A stretch of DNA of 64,000 nt, from assembly GCF_003846175.1 (NCBI RefSeq), contig NZ_ML123045.1, forward strand, positions 693,822 to 757,821. Direction: 5' to 3'. The notes under the pieces were generated by a model. The model had not been told where the DNA came from. It made no database searches and worked only from the letters and a program-made list of their open reading frames with translations. Shown in pieces: positions 32,623 through 40,441 of this stretch (the stretch's first letter is position 1; each line of letters starts with the position of its first letter). The position numbers were made by a program, and so were the translations under genes. The DNA is from Streptomyces sp. ADI95-17. GTDB lineage: Bacteria; Actinomycetota; Actinomycetes; Streptomycetales; Streptomycetaceae.

Positions 32623-34242
32623 ATGACCATGGCAGCCAACCGCCGTCCCATAGCTCTCACCGCCGCAGTCGCCACGGCGGCCGCCCTCGGCGCCACCGTG
32701 TTCGCCCTTCCGGCGCTCGCCGACGACGGCGCCGCGGCCGGCGGCAGGGCCGCCGCCGCACCGAAGCTGGAACTGACGGACGGCACGCTGGAATGGGGCG
32801 TCAAGGAGTCCTTCCGCAAGTACCTCGCCTCGTCGTTCTCCGGCGGGAAGATCACCGTCAAGGACGGGGCCACCCAGGCCGCCGGCAACGGTGCGTTCAC
32901 CTTCTCCGGCGGCAAGGGCACCTACGACACGGCCACGTACGGCACCGACACCGCCTTCGAGGGCGGCGTCAACTTCTACGCCCACGGCGGCGTCCTCGAC
33001 ATCACGCTCTCCGACGTGAAGCTCGCCACGACCGGGACCGGCGGGGCGATCACCGTCGACGTCACGACCCCGAAGGGCACCGAGGACGACGTGGAGTTCG
33101 CGTCTCTCGACCTCTCGGCGGTGAAGCCGGGCAGGGGCGAGGGCGGCGCGATGGTCTTCAAGGACATCCCGGCGACGCTGACGAAGGCCGGCTCCGAGGC
33201 GTTCGACGGCCAGTACAAGGAGGGCGACGCGCTCGACCCGGCCACCCTCTCGGTGAAGGCGGCCGCGGAGCCGAGCGAGAAGCCGAGCGGGAAGCCGAGC
33301 GAGAAGCCCTCCGGGGAACCCGGCACCGAGCCGTCCGGCGAGCCCTCCGCGAAGCCCAGTACCGAGCCGTCCGCCGGGCCGAGCGCGAAGCCCACCTCGC
33401 CCGCCTCCCCCTCCGGCCCGTCCACCGCCGGACCGACCGGCACCGAAGCGGGCGAGATCCACGGCGGCACCCTGGACTGGGGCGTCAAGAAGTCCTTCCG
33501 CTCGTACGTCACGGGCCCGATCGCCAACGGCAAGGTCGAGGCGACCGCAGGCGCCACCGCCTCCGGCGACGGCTACCGGTTCCCCGACGCGACCGGACAC
33601 TTCGACGCCGCGAAGCAGACCCTGAACGCCGAATTCCACGGCAAGGTCCGCTTCCTGGGCCATGAGGAGAAGGGTGCGTACACCCTCGATCTCTCCCTGT
33701 CCGGCATGGAGATCCAGGTGAACGGCACGAAGGGCAGGCTGATCGCGGACGTCTCCACCAAGGACCGCGAGTCCAAGAAGGTCTCCACGTACACCGGTCT
33801 GGCCGTCGCCGACCTGAAGCTGCCGAAGGGCCGACTGGCCGCCAAGGGCGGTGTGGTGAACCTTTCGGCCGTCCCGGCGACCCTCACCGCCGACGGCACC
33901 AAGGCCTTCGGCGGCATGTACCCGGCCGGTGAGCAGCTCGACGCGCTGACCGTCGCGGTCGCCCTCGACAAGGACGCCGAACTCCCGGGCTCCGCGGGCG
34001 GTTCGGGCTCCGCGGGCGGCACCGGTTCGACGGGCGGCTCCGCGACCGCGGGCGGCGGCAGCGTCGGCGGTGGCGGCTCGGTCGGCGGCGGTTCGGTCGG
34101 CGGCGGTTCGGTCGGCGGTGCGGGCTCCCTCGCCGCCACCGGCTCCGAAATCCCGGCGGGCGCACTGTTCGCCGCCTCGGGCGTGGTCGTCGCGGCCGGC
34201 GCCGGGGTCGTGATCGCGGCCCGCCGTCGCCGTACCGTCTGA
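32623..34242 (+). CDS. Second HtaA-domain protein, LAxTG sortase-anchored
   Basis: 539 residues, 40 bp after htaA, with TGAGGAG upstream. Sec signal to about residue 33. Two HtaA domains: about 48-215 (TLEWGVKESFRKYLAS, GGVNFYAHGG, DGQYKEGDALDPATL) and about 283-445 (TLDWGVKKSFRSYVTG, GKVRFLGHEE, GGMYPAGEQLDAL). The domains are separated by a Pro-Ser-Lys/Glu four-residue repeat spacer. A Gly/Ser-rich stalk ends in LAATGSEIP, a hydrophobic helix and RRRR: the LAxTG signal of Streptomyces class E sortases. Likely wall-anchored haem receptor working with htaA and hmuTUV. Confidence 0.92.
   Translation: MTMAANRRPIALTAAVATAAALGATVFALPALADDGAAAGGRAAAAPKLELTDGTLEWGVKESFRKYLASSFSGGKITVKDGATQAAGNGAFTFSGGKGTYDTATYGTDTAFEGGVNFYAHGGVLDITLSDVKLATTGTGGAITVDVTTPKGTEDDVEFASLDLSAVKPGRGEGGAMVFKDIPATLTKAGSEAFDGQYKEGDALDPATLSVKAAAEPSEKPSGKPSEKPSGEPGTEPSGEPSAKPSTEPSAGPSAKPTSPASPSGPSTAGPTGTEAGEIHGGTLDWGVKKSFRSYVTGPIANGKVEATAGATASGDGYRFPDATGHFDAAKQTLNAEFHGKVRFLGHEEKGAYTLDLSLSGMEIQVNGTKGRLIADVSTKDRESKKVSTYTGLAVADLKLPKGRLAAKGGVVNLSAVPATLTADGTKAFGGMYPAGEQLDALTVAVALDKDAELPGSAGGSGSAGGTGSTGGSATAGGGSVGGGGSVGGGSVGGGSVGGAGSLAATGSEIPAGALFAASGVVVAAGAGVVIAARRRRTV
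33271..33390 (+). repeat. 12-bp periodic repeats encoding the Pro-Ser spacer
   Basis: Ten in-frame 12-bp units (first three CCGAGCGAGAAG-like) encode P-S-x-K/E tetrapeptides between the HtaA domains of the second protein. The pattern suits an extended wall-spanning linker with variable copy number. Confidence 0.85.
34081..34125 (+). repeat. 15-bp repeats encoding the Gly-Ser stalk
   Basis: Three consecutive units (GTCGGCGGCGGTTCG at 34081 and 34096, then a degenerate copy at 34111) encode V-G-G-G-S just before the LAxTG signal. Confidence 0.85.
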
Positions 34243-34264
34243 CCCGTCCGCGTCCGCGCGTGAC

Positions 34265-34312
34265 AGCACCGCCCGGGTGGCCCGGTCGTACGGCCGCCGC
34301 CCGGGCGGTGCT
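34265..34312 (+). terminator. Terminator hairpin after the htaA pair
   Basis: AGCACCGCCCGGG (34265-34277) pairs perfectly with CCCGGGCGGTGCT (34300-34312), with a 22-nt loop, directly upstream of the PhzF-like start. Confidence 0.6.
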
Positions 34313-34323
34313 TCAATGCCCAC

Positions 34324-35022
34324 GTGAGCGACAGCGAATTCGACGTACCCGCGGGCATCGACGTACTACGCGTGTTCTGCGGCCCCGACGGCCGGCACGG
34401 CAACGCCCTCGGCGTCGTCCGCGACGGCCGCGGCTACCCGGACGAGGCGTCCCGGCAGGCACTGGCCGGCCGGCTCGGCTTCAGCGAGACGGTCTTCGTC
34501 GACGACCCCGAGCGCGGACAGGTGGACATCTACACCCCGGGGCTGCGCCTGCCGTTCGCCGGGCACCCGCTCGTCGGCACGGCCTGGCTGCTCGATCTGG
34601 AGATCCTGGAACTGGCGGTCGGGGACGTGTTCGCCCGTCAGGACGGCGAGTTCACCTGGATCACCGCTCGCCCCGAATGGGTGCCCCCGCGCACGCTGGA
34701 GCGGTACGGATCCGTCGCCGAGGTCGAGGCGCTCACCGGCCCGCCGCCGGGGGAGGGCCGGCTGTACGTCTGGGCCTGGGAGGACGAGGCGGCCGGCCGG
34801 GTCAGGGCGCGGGCGTTCCCCCGGCGCGACGACAACATCACCGAGGACGAGGCGACCGGGGCGGCCGCGCTGCTGCTCAGCACGGAGCTGGGGCGGGCCC
34901 TCAACATCAGGCAGGGTCGCGGCTCCCAGATCCTCACCGCCCCGGCGCCCGACGGCACGGTGGAGATCGGCGGCCGCGTCGTGCTGGCCCTGCGCGGAAA
35001 GCCCGCCCCGTACGCCGGCTGA
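34324..35022 (+). CDS. PhzF-family protein in the haem locus
   Basis: 232 residues from GTG at 34324, shorter than the usual 260-300. Family blocks: IDVLRVFCGPDGRHGNALGV, LGFSETVFVDD (active-site Glu about 51), YTPGLRLPFAGHPLVGTAWL (conserved His), and the C-half ITEDEATGAAALLLSTELGR with GSQILTAPAPDG. It is only distantly similar to the PhzF at 10912-11838. It follows the htaA genes in the same direction but after a hairpin, and converges on the haem oxygenase gene. Function unknown. Confidence 0.88.
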   Translation: MSDSEFDVPAGIDVLRVFCGPDGRHGNALGVVRDGRGYPDEASRQALAGRLGFSETVFVDDPERGQVDIYTPGLRLPFAGHPLVGTAWLLDLEILELAVGDVFARQDGEFTWITARPEWVPPRTLERYGSVAEVEALTGPPPGEGRLYVWAWEDEAAGRVRARAFPRRDDNITEDEATGAAALLLSTELGRALNIRQGRGSQILTAPAPDGTVEIGGRVVLALRGKPAPYAG

Positions 35023-35041
35023 GCACGGAACGGAACACGAC

Positions 35042-35084
35042 GGCGCGGCGGGGCGACCGGCCGGACCGGTCACCCCACCGCGCC
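35042..35084. terminator. Bidirectional terminator between the PhzF-like and haem oxygenase genes
   Basis: A 19-bp stem (35042-35060 with 35066-35084, two G-U-compatible mismatches) and 5-nt loop between convergent genes. Confidence 0.75.
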
Positions 35085-35094
35085 GGACGGGGCA

Positions 35095-35760
35095 CTACGC
35101 GCTGAGCGGGAACACCTTGCCCAGCTCCCGGAAGACCGCCGTGTTCAGCGCGAACGCGCGCTTGCACTCGTCGACGACGCGCTGCTTCTCCAGGTCGTCC
35201 GCGTCCACCGCGTCCAGCAGCTCGCGGTAGTCCCGCTTGAACGAGGCGGGGTTGGATATCCCCTCGAAGACGTAGAACCGGACCCCGTCGCCCTTGCGCG
35301 CGAAGCCCCAGGTCCGCTCCGCCTTGTCCCGGATGATCTGGCCGCCCGAGAGGTCGCCCAGGTAGCGGGTGTAATGGTGCGCGACGTATCCGGCCGGCCA
35401 GTCGCGGGCGCACTCGGCGACCCGGGCGGCGTACGCGGCCGTGGCCGGCAGCGGCTCCAGGCCCTCGCGCCAGTCCGCACCCCGCAGATGGGCCAGATCG
35501 CGCTCCAGCTCGGCGGTGCGCATCAGCTCGGCCCGGATGAACGGACCGGCGACCCGGTCGCCCCGCAGCGCCTGCGCGCCTTCCTCCAGGGCCCGGTACA
35601 CGAACCACAGCTGCTCCGTGTAGCGCGTGTACGCATCCACCCCGAGCCGTCCGCCCAGCAGGTCGGTCATGAAGGACGAGGTCTCCGCCTCGGTGTGCTG
35701 TTCGTGCGACGCGGTACGGATGAGCGTCGAGAAGGGCGTGGCGGCGGCGGTTGCGTCCAA
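35095..35760 (-). CDS. hmuO: Haem oxygenase
   Basis: 221 residues from TTG at 35760, chosen because AGGAGGCC lies about 8 bases upstream; the longer ATG start would put 31 unrelated residues in front. All-helical HO fold: proximal-His region FSTLIRTASHEQHTEAE (about 7-23), YTEQLWFVYRALEEGA, and the distal-helix Gly motif RYLGDLSGGQIIRDKAERTW (about 127-146), then FYVFEGISNPASFKRDYREL. Opens haem to biliverdin, CO and Fe2+, the last step of the haem-iron pathway built by htaA and hmuTUV. An iron box lies upstream. Confidence 0.93.
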   Translation of the reverse strand: MDATAAATPFSTLIRTASHEQHTEAETSSFMTDLLGGRLGVDAYTRYTEQLWFVYRALEEGAQALRGDRVAGPFIRAELMRTAELERDLAHLRGADWREGLEPLPATAAYAARVAECARDWPAGYVAHHYTRYLGDLSGGQIIRDKAERTWGFARKGDGVRFYVFEGISNPASFKRDYRELLDAVDADDLEKQRVVDECKRAFALNTAVFRELGKVFPLSA

Positions 35761-35863
35761 GGCGGGCCTCCTGGGACCGAGAGGGGGACGGGGAGTCCGG
35801 AAAGAGACGGAAATATCGGCAGTGGCCGCATGGTGCGGAACCGCTGTCGACAACCCCGATCCT

Positions 35864-35884
35864 CCTACTTAGGCTTACCTAAGT
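35864..35884. promoter_or_regulatory. Iron box before the haem oxygenase gene
   Basis: The core ACTTAGG-N4-CCTAAGT is a palindrome at 35867-35884. Aligned to the 19-bp DtxR/DmdR1 consensus, 35864-35882 matches at 13 positions, mostly in the right half. It lies about 105 bp before the TTG start. Confidence 0.7.
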
Positions 35885-35945
35885 CAACAGCTTCCCGACG
35901 ACCTGTCGGTAAAAACGATACGCCTGGTTCCGCGTGCCGGGTACG

Positions 35946-35979
35946 CGAAAGCGGCCGCCCCGGAGGGCGGCCGCTTTCG
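35946..35979 (-). terminator. map terminator
   Basis: Perfect 15-bp stem (35946-35960 with 35965-35979) and CGGA loop, 21 bp after the map stop. Confidence 0.8.
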
Positions 35980-35999
35980 AGGCGGAAGGGTACGGCCGG

Positions 36000-36857
36000 C
36001 TACGGGAGCGTCAGGATCTCGGCGCCCGTCTCCGTCACCACCAGCGTGTGCTCGAACTGCGCGGTGCGCCTGCGGTCCTTCGTCACCACGGTCCAGCCGT
36101 CGTCCCACATGTCGTAGTCGTGGCTGCCCAGCGTCAGCATCGGCTCGATGGTGAACGTCATCCCGGGCTGCATCACGGTGGTCGCGCGCGGGCTGTCGTA
36201 GTGCGGAATGATCAGACCGGAGTGGAACGAGGAGTTGATCCCGTGCCCGGTGAAGTCCCGCACCACGCCGTAGCCGAAGCGCTTGGCGTACGACTCGATG
36301 ACCCGCCCGATCACATTGACCTGACGGCCCGGCCGGACCGCCTTGATGGCCCGGTTCAGGGACTCCTCGGTGCGCTCCACGAGCAGCCGGGACTCCTCGT
36401 CGACGTCGCCGCAGAGGTACGTGGCGTTGTTGTCGCCGTGCACACCGTTGATGTACGCCGTGACGTCGAGGTTCACGATGTCGCCGTCGCGCAGCACCGT
36501 GGAGTCCGGAATGCCGTGGCAGATCACCTCGTTGAGCGAGGTGCAGAGCGACTTGGGGAATCCGCGGTAGCCGAGCGTCGACGGGTAGGCGCCGTGGTCG
36601 CACATGAACTCATGGGCGACCCGGTCGAGTTCGTCCGTCGTGACACCCGGGGCGATGTGCTTCGCGGCCTCGGCCATCGCCTGTGCGGCGATCCGGCCGG
36701 CGACGCGCATGCGCTCCACGGTGTCGGCGTCCTGCACCTCCGGGCCGGTGTACGGGGTGGGGGCCGGCTTGCCCACGTATTCGGGGCGCCGGATCTTTCC
36801 GGGCACGGAGCGGATGGGAGTGATCTCCCCGGGTACGAGCAGCGACTGGCCAGACAT
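36000..36857 (-). CDS. map: Methionine aminopeptidase, type I
   Basis: 285 residues from ATG at 36857. An N-terminal extension (about 1-45, with the proline-rich [20 protein letters not shown] found in actinobacterial MetAP1c) precedes the pita-bread fold. Metal ligands: Asp in [20 protein letters not shown] (two Asp), His in [13 protein letters not shown], Glu in [10 protein letters not shown] and Glu in [14 protein letters not shown]. Removes the initiator Met from nascent proteins in the cytosol. Divergent from the 77-residue gene at 36915. Confidence 0.95.
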   Translation of the reverse strand: MSGQSLLVPGEITPIRSVPGKIRRPEYVGKPAPTPYTGPEVQDADTVERMRVAGRIAAQAMAEAAKHIAPGVTTDELDRVAHEFMCDHGAYPSTLGYRGFPKSLCTSLNEVICHGIPDSTVLRDGDIVNLDVTAYINGVHGDNNATYLCGDVDEESRLLVERTEESLNRAIKAVRPGRQVNVIGRVIESYAKRFGYGVVRDFTGHGINSSFHSGLIIPHYDSPRATTVMQPGMTFTIEPMLTLGSHDYDMWDDGWTVVTKDRRRTAQFEHTLVVTETGAEILTLP

Positions 36858-36914
36858 GTCAGCGAGTCTAACCAGCGTGCTTGGGGCAGCATGGCCCCGA
36901 GGGAAGGAGCCGAG

Positions 36915-37148
36915 ATGGCCCTGTTCAAGAAGCGCACGGTCGGCAAGCCGGGCGAGTGGTACTACTGCCTGGAACACCACAAGGTCGAGGAGGGCCCCGA
37001 GTGCCCGGCCAAGGACCGGTTCGGGCCGTACACCTCCCGCGAGGAGGCGCAGCACGCGATGGACACCGCGCGGGAGCGGAACCTGGAGTGGGAGAACGAC
37101 CCCAAGTGGCACGACGGGGGCACCACCCCGCCCGGTCCGGAGTCCTGA
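36915..37148 (+). CDS. Small conserved-looking hypothetical protein
   Basis: 77 residues from ATG at 36915, with GGAAGGAGC upstream. [20 protein letters not shown] leads to [20 protein letters not shown], then a helix [20 protein letters not shown]. One Cys-x13-Cys pair and a Tyr/Trp-rich strand suggest a small beta-alpha domain reminiscent of SPOR-like folds, but I do not recognise a family. It is divergent from map (57 bp) and was buried in a long antisense frame. Confidence 0.75.
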   Translation: MALFKKRTVGKPGEWYYCLEHHKVEEGPECPAKDRFGPYTSREEAQHAMDTARERNLEWENDPKWHDGGTTPPGPES

Positions 37149-37159
37149 CCGGGGAGGCC

Positions 37160-37178
37160 GGGCCCCGTCCCGGGGCCC
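37160..37178. terminator. Short GC hairpin between convergent genes
   Basis: GGGCCCCG (37160-37167) pairs with CGGGGCCC (37171-37178), between the 77-residue gene and the MFS gene. Confidence 0.5.
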
Positions 37179-37193
37179 GCGCCCGGCAGGCTC

Positions 37194-38522
37194 TCAGACG
37201 GCGGAAGGGCTGGTTTCACCGGCTTCACCGGCTTCACCGGCTTGCCTGGCCTTCCGCCTGCGCAGCGCGTCCTCGTCCGTCTCGGAGTCGTAGGTGAGCA
37301 GCTTCGGCAGCGCGGCCGTGAGCAGCGCGACCGAGGCCACGCACGCCACCCCGCCGCTCCAGATCGCAGACCTGGTCCCCGTCCAGCCCGCCATCGCACC
37401 GGCCCGCACCTGACCCAGCTGCGGGCCGATGCTGTACGAGAGCACCTCGATGCCCGCCAGCCGGCCCCGCAGCTCCTCCGGGATCGTCTGGTTCCAGATC
37501 GTGGAGCGGCCCAGACCGCTGAGCATGTCGCCCGCGCCCGCCACCGCAAGGCAGACCAGCACCAGCCACACATTGCCGAACCAGCCGGCCGCCGCGATCG
37601 CCAGCCCCCAGACCGCGGCCCCGAACACCACGAACAGCCCATGCCGCCGCACCCGCGACGTCCAGCCGCTGGTCAGCCCCAGCACCAGTGATCCGACCGA
37701 GTCCGCGGCGTACATCAGGCCCAGCGACCAGTCGGCGTGCAGGTCGTCCGCCAGGAACGGGAAGATCGCGTTCGGGAAGGCGAAGAACATCGCGGCCATG
37801 TCGACCGCGTACGTCCCCAGCAGCACCGGCCGGCTCCAGGCGTACTTCGCGCCCTCCACGATGCCGCGCAGCGACGGCTTCGTGTTGTCCCGGGCGGGCG
37901 GCGCGGGCGCCAGGCGCAGACACAGCAGCACGGAGACGGCGAACGTGACCACCGTGACCGCGTACGCCGTGGCGTGCCCCGCGTACGCCACCGTGACCCC
38001 CGCCACCGCAGGGCCGGTGATCGCGCCGAACTGCCAGCGCAGCGAATTCAGCGCGGCGGCCGCCGTCAGCTGCTCGTGCGGCACGATCCGGGCCATCAGC
38101 GAGTCCAGCGCGGGCCGCTGGAGCCCGGCGAGCGCGGAGACCCCGGCCGCGACCACATAGAGCGGCCAGAGCATCGGGGCGGGCATCGCCGAGTTCACCA
38201 GGAGCACGACGGCGAGCAGCCCCAGCCCCGCCTCGGTCGCCAGGATCACCTTGCGGCGGTCCGAGGCGTCCGCGAGCGCCCCGCCGTACAGGCCGAACAC
38301 GACCAGCGGCACCAGCTCGACCGCGCCCATCACCCCGACGGCCAGCGGCGAACCCGTCAGCTCCTTGATCTGGAGCGGCAGCGCGATCATCGCCATGAAG
38401 CTGCCGAAGTACGTCACCAGCCCCTGGATCCACAGCAGCCGGAAGTCGCCGCCGGAGCGCAGGGGGGTGAGGTCGGGCAGCAGAGCGGCCAGCCGGGCGG
38501 CCGGGGAGGGTGCAGAGGTCAC
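37194..38522 (-). CDS. MFS transporter (enterobactin-exporter/EntS-like group)
   Basis: About 442 residues from GTG at 38522; no good ribosome-binding site is visible, so the start is uncertain. About 12 helices, no fused domain: DFRLLWIQGLVTYFGSFMAM, motif A GGALADASDRRKVILATEAG, LQRPALDSLMARIVPHEQLT, LRWQFGAITGPAVAGVTVAY, and second motif-A-like SGWTSRVRRHGLFVVFG. Related to macrolide/siderophore exporters of the MFS_3 type. The C-terminal tail has three 9-bp repeats (37215-37241) encoding A-G-E. Substrate unknown. Confidence 0.88.
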   Translation of the reverse strand: MTSAPSPAARLAALLPDLTPLRSGGDFRLLWIQGLVTYFGSFMAMIALPLQIKELTGSPLAVGVMGAVELVPLVVFGLYGGALADASDRRKVILATEAGLGLLAVVLLVNSAMPAPMLWPLYVVAAGVSALAGLQRPALDSLMARIVPHEQLTAAAALNSLRWQFGAITGPAVAGVTVAYAGHATAYAVTVVTFAVSVLLCLRLAPAPPARDNTKPSLRGIVEGAKYAWSRPVLLGTYAVDMAAMFFAFPNAIFPFLADDLHADWSLGLMYAADSVGSLVLGLTSGWTSRVRRHGLFVVFGAAVWGLAIAAAGWFGNVWLVLVCLAVAGAGDMLSGLGRSTIWNQTIPEELRGRLAGIEVLSYSIGPQLGQVRAGAMAGWTGTRSAIWSGGVACVASVALLTAALPKLLTYDSETDEDALRRRKARQAGEAGEAGETSPSAV

Positions 38523-38576
38523 AGGAGGCCATGCTGTGACGCCGACGGCGGCACCGCAACGGATTTTCGCAGCGGC

Positions 38577-38645
38577 CCGCACCGGGCGTCAGCGCAGCCC
38601 CGCACCGGGCGTCAGCGGCGGCCCGCACCGGACGTCAGCGCAGGC
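38577..38645. repeat. Three 23-bp direct repeats
   Basis: Core CCGCACCGGGCGTCAGCG begins at 38577, 38600 and 38623 (one mismatch in the third), an exact 23-bp period, between the MFS start and the 3' end of the next gene. Confidence 0.85.
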
Positions 38646-38647
38646 CC

Positions 38648-38685
38648 GCCACCGCCGGGCCCACGGCTGCGGGCCCGGCGGTGGC
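38648..38685 (-). terminator. Terminator hairpin
   Basis: Perfect 15-bp stem (38648-38662 with 38671-38685), 8-nt loop, directly after the gene ending at 38690 on the minus strand. Confidence 0.75.
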
Positions 38686-38689
38686 GGCC

Positions 38690-39292
38690 TCACCAGCGGG
38701 CCGGGGGCGGCGCCGTCAGCTGGTCGGCGAGCCGGGACAGCCGGTCCCGGAAGCCGCGGCGGCCGCGCGGCGCGGGGGCGCTGTTCTCCCCGGCCGCCGC
38801 GCTCACCAGATGCTGCACGGTGTCGAGGTCGACGTCGTCGGCGCCGGTCACCGCGAGCGTCTCGTGGGCGAGCCCCCGCACCTCCGGATCGCCGTCGCTC
38901 AGCGAGAGCACCGTGGCCCCGGCGCGCCGTGCGTCGTGCACCCGCTCCAGCAGCCCCGCGCCGGGCCGCTCCGGGGCCACCAGGAGCAGCGTCTCGCCCC
39001 GCCCCGCCGCCTCGATCCGGCCGAGGCCCACGGCCAGATGCGCGGGGCCGCCCGGCTCCACCCGGTGGCGCACCAGGGTGGGGGCCAGCTCCGGCAGCCC
39101 GGACCAGGTGGACTCGTCGACCAGATGGGCCGCCAGATGCCACGGCTCGTACGCCGCCGTCCCCACCAGCAGCAGCCCGCCGCCGTGCGGCACCACTGAC
39201 GACCTCAGCGCCCCCGCGAACCGCCGGGTCGCGGCGGGCCACTCGGTCCCGGCGAGCACTTCACGGAGCAGGGCGACACGTACGGCATCCAT
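38690..39292 (-). CDS. Hypothetical protein, possible SIS-like fold
   Basis: 200 residues from ATG at 39292 (MDAVRVALLREVLAG). The pattern of strands and helices (GGGLLLVGTAAYEPWHLAAH, RGETLLLVAPERPGAGLLER, ARRAGATVLSLSDGDPEVRG, LAHETLAVTGADDVDLDTVQ) resembles a sugar-isomerase (SIS)-type Rossmann domain, without a clear sugar-phosphate motif. The C-terminus is basic. It is divergent from the F420 reductase gene (119 bp). Function unknown. Confidence 0.7.
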   Translation of the reverse strand: MDAVRVALLREVLAGTEWPAATRRFAGALRSSVVPHGGGLLLVGTAAYEPWHLAAHLVDESTWSGLPELAPTLVRHRVEPGGPAHLAVGLGRIEAAGRGETLLLVAPERPGAGLLERVHDARRAGATVLSLSDGDPEVRGLAHETLAVTGADDVDLDTVQHLVSAAAGENSAPAPRGRRGFRDRLSRLADQLTAPPPARW

Positions 39293-39411
39293 GGCCCGGC
39301 ATCCTGCCCCAGGACCCGGGCCCTCCACCGGAGAACGGCCCCGGACCAGCCGAACGGGAAGCCCGGGACCACACCGGGTCGCCTTCAGTGGCGGGCAGTA
39401 ATGTCGGAGCC

Positions 39412-40131
39412 ATGACTACGAATGGCACGAATGGCAGTGACAGCGCGGCCAAGCCGCCCGCCAAGGACCCCTGGGACCTCCCCGACGTCTCCGGGCTGAC
39501 CGTCGGCGTGCTCGGCGGCACCGGACCGCAGGGGCGCGGCCTCGCCTACCGGTTCGCCCGCGCCGGGCAGCAGGTGATCATCGGTTCCCGGGCCGCCGAC
39601 CGCGCGCGGAGCGCCGCCGAGGAACTGGGCCACGGCGTCGAGGGCGCGGACAACGCGGAGTGCGCGCGCCGCAGCGACGTGGTGATCGTCGCCGTGCCGT
39701 GGGACGGCCACGCCAAGACCCTGGAGTCGCTGCGGGACGAGCTCGCGGGCAAGCTCGTCATCGACTGCGTCAACCCGCTCGGCTTCGACAAGAAGGGCGC
39801 CTACGCGCTGAAGCCCGAGGAGGGCAGCGCCGCCGAGCAGGCCGCCGCCCTGCTGCCGGAGTCCCGGGTCACCGCCGCCTTCCACCACCTCTCGGCGGTG
39901 CTGTTGCAGGACCAGGCCATCGAGGAGATCGACACCGATGTGCTGGTGCTGGGCGAGGCCCGCGCCGACACCGACCTCGTACAGGCGCTGGCGGGCCGGA
40001 TCCCCGGCATGCGCGGCATCTTCGCCGGACGGCTGCGCAACGCGCACCAGGTCGAGTCGCTGGTCGCCAACCTGATCTCGGTCAACCGCCGCTACAAGGC
40101 GCACGCGGGGCTCCGTACCACCGACGTCTGA
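39412..40131 (+). CDS. npdG: F420-dependent NADP reductase (F420H2:NADP+ oxidoreductase)
   Basis: 239 residues from ATG at 39412; the much longer in-frame opening upstream is antisense shadow. Rossmann motif LTVGVLGGTGPQGRGLAYRF (about 28-47) with IIGSRAADRAR for the NADP phosphate, DVVIVAVPWDGHAKTLESL, IDCVNPLGFDKKGAYALKPE, and VTAAFHHLSAVLL, as in archaeal and actinobacterial Fno/NpdG. Moves hydride between F420 and NADP in the cytosol, feeding F420-dependent enzymes of secondary metabolism. Confidence 0.92.
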   Translation: MTTNGTNGSDSAAKPPAKDPWDLPDVSGLTVGVLGGTGPQGRGLAYRFARAGQQVIIGSRAADRARSAAEELGHGVEGADNAECARRSDVVIVAVPWDGHAKTLESLRDELAGKLVIDCVNPLGFDKKGAYALKPEEGSAAEQAAALLPESRVTAAFHHLSAVLLQDQAIEEIDTDVLVLGEARADTDLVQALAGRIPGMRGIFAGRLRNAHQVESLVANLISVNRRYKAHAGLRTTDV

Positions 40132-40252
40132 ACCGGACCGGCCACCGGCCGTCCCGGCCCGGGCCGCTCCCGGGCCCACCCTGCGGCGAGCGAAAAGGGG
40201 CATGGGGGACACTGGACGGGACCGCGCACCGCCCCCGACAGGAGCCGCCCCC

Positions 40253-40426
40253 ATGCCCCGACTCGCTCTCTACGCCATCACCGTCTGCGTCCTGGCCGTC
40301 GTCGCGGCCGTGATCTCGTTCGCCCAGGGCAACCTGCTGGGGATCGTCTGGGTGCTGCTGGCCGGGCTCTCGTCGAACATGGCGTGGTTCTACGTACGCC
40401 GGCACCGCGCGCAGACCGCGGGCTGA
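40253..40426 (+). CDS. Small membrane protein
   Basis: 57 residues from ATG at 40253, with CAGGAG about 8 bases upstream. Two hydrophobic helices (LYAITVCVLAVVAAVISFAQ and LGIVWVLLAGLSSNMAWFYV) and a basic tail RRHRAQTAG. Function unknown. It converges on the site-2 protease gene. Confidence 0.75.
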   Translation: MPRLALYAITVCVLAVVAAVISFAQGNLLGIVWVLLAGLSSNMAWFYVRRHRAQTAG

Positions 40427-40441
40427 GGGCCGGACCGCCGG

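Noticed and set aside
35095..35853. Longer haem oxygenase start at 35853
   Set aside because: The extra 31 residues do not resemble haem oxygenases, and AGGAGGCC precisely serves the TTG at 35760.
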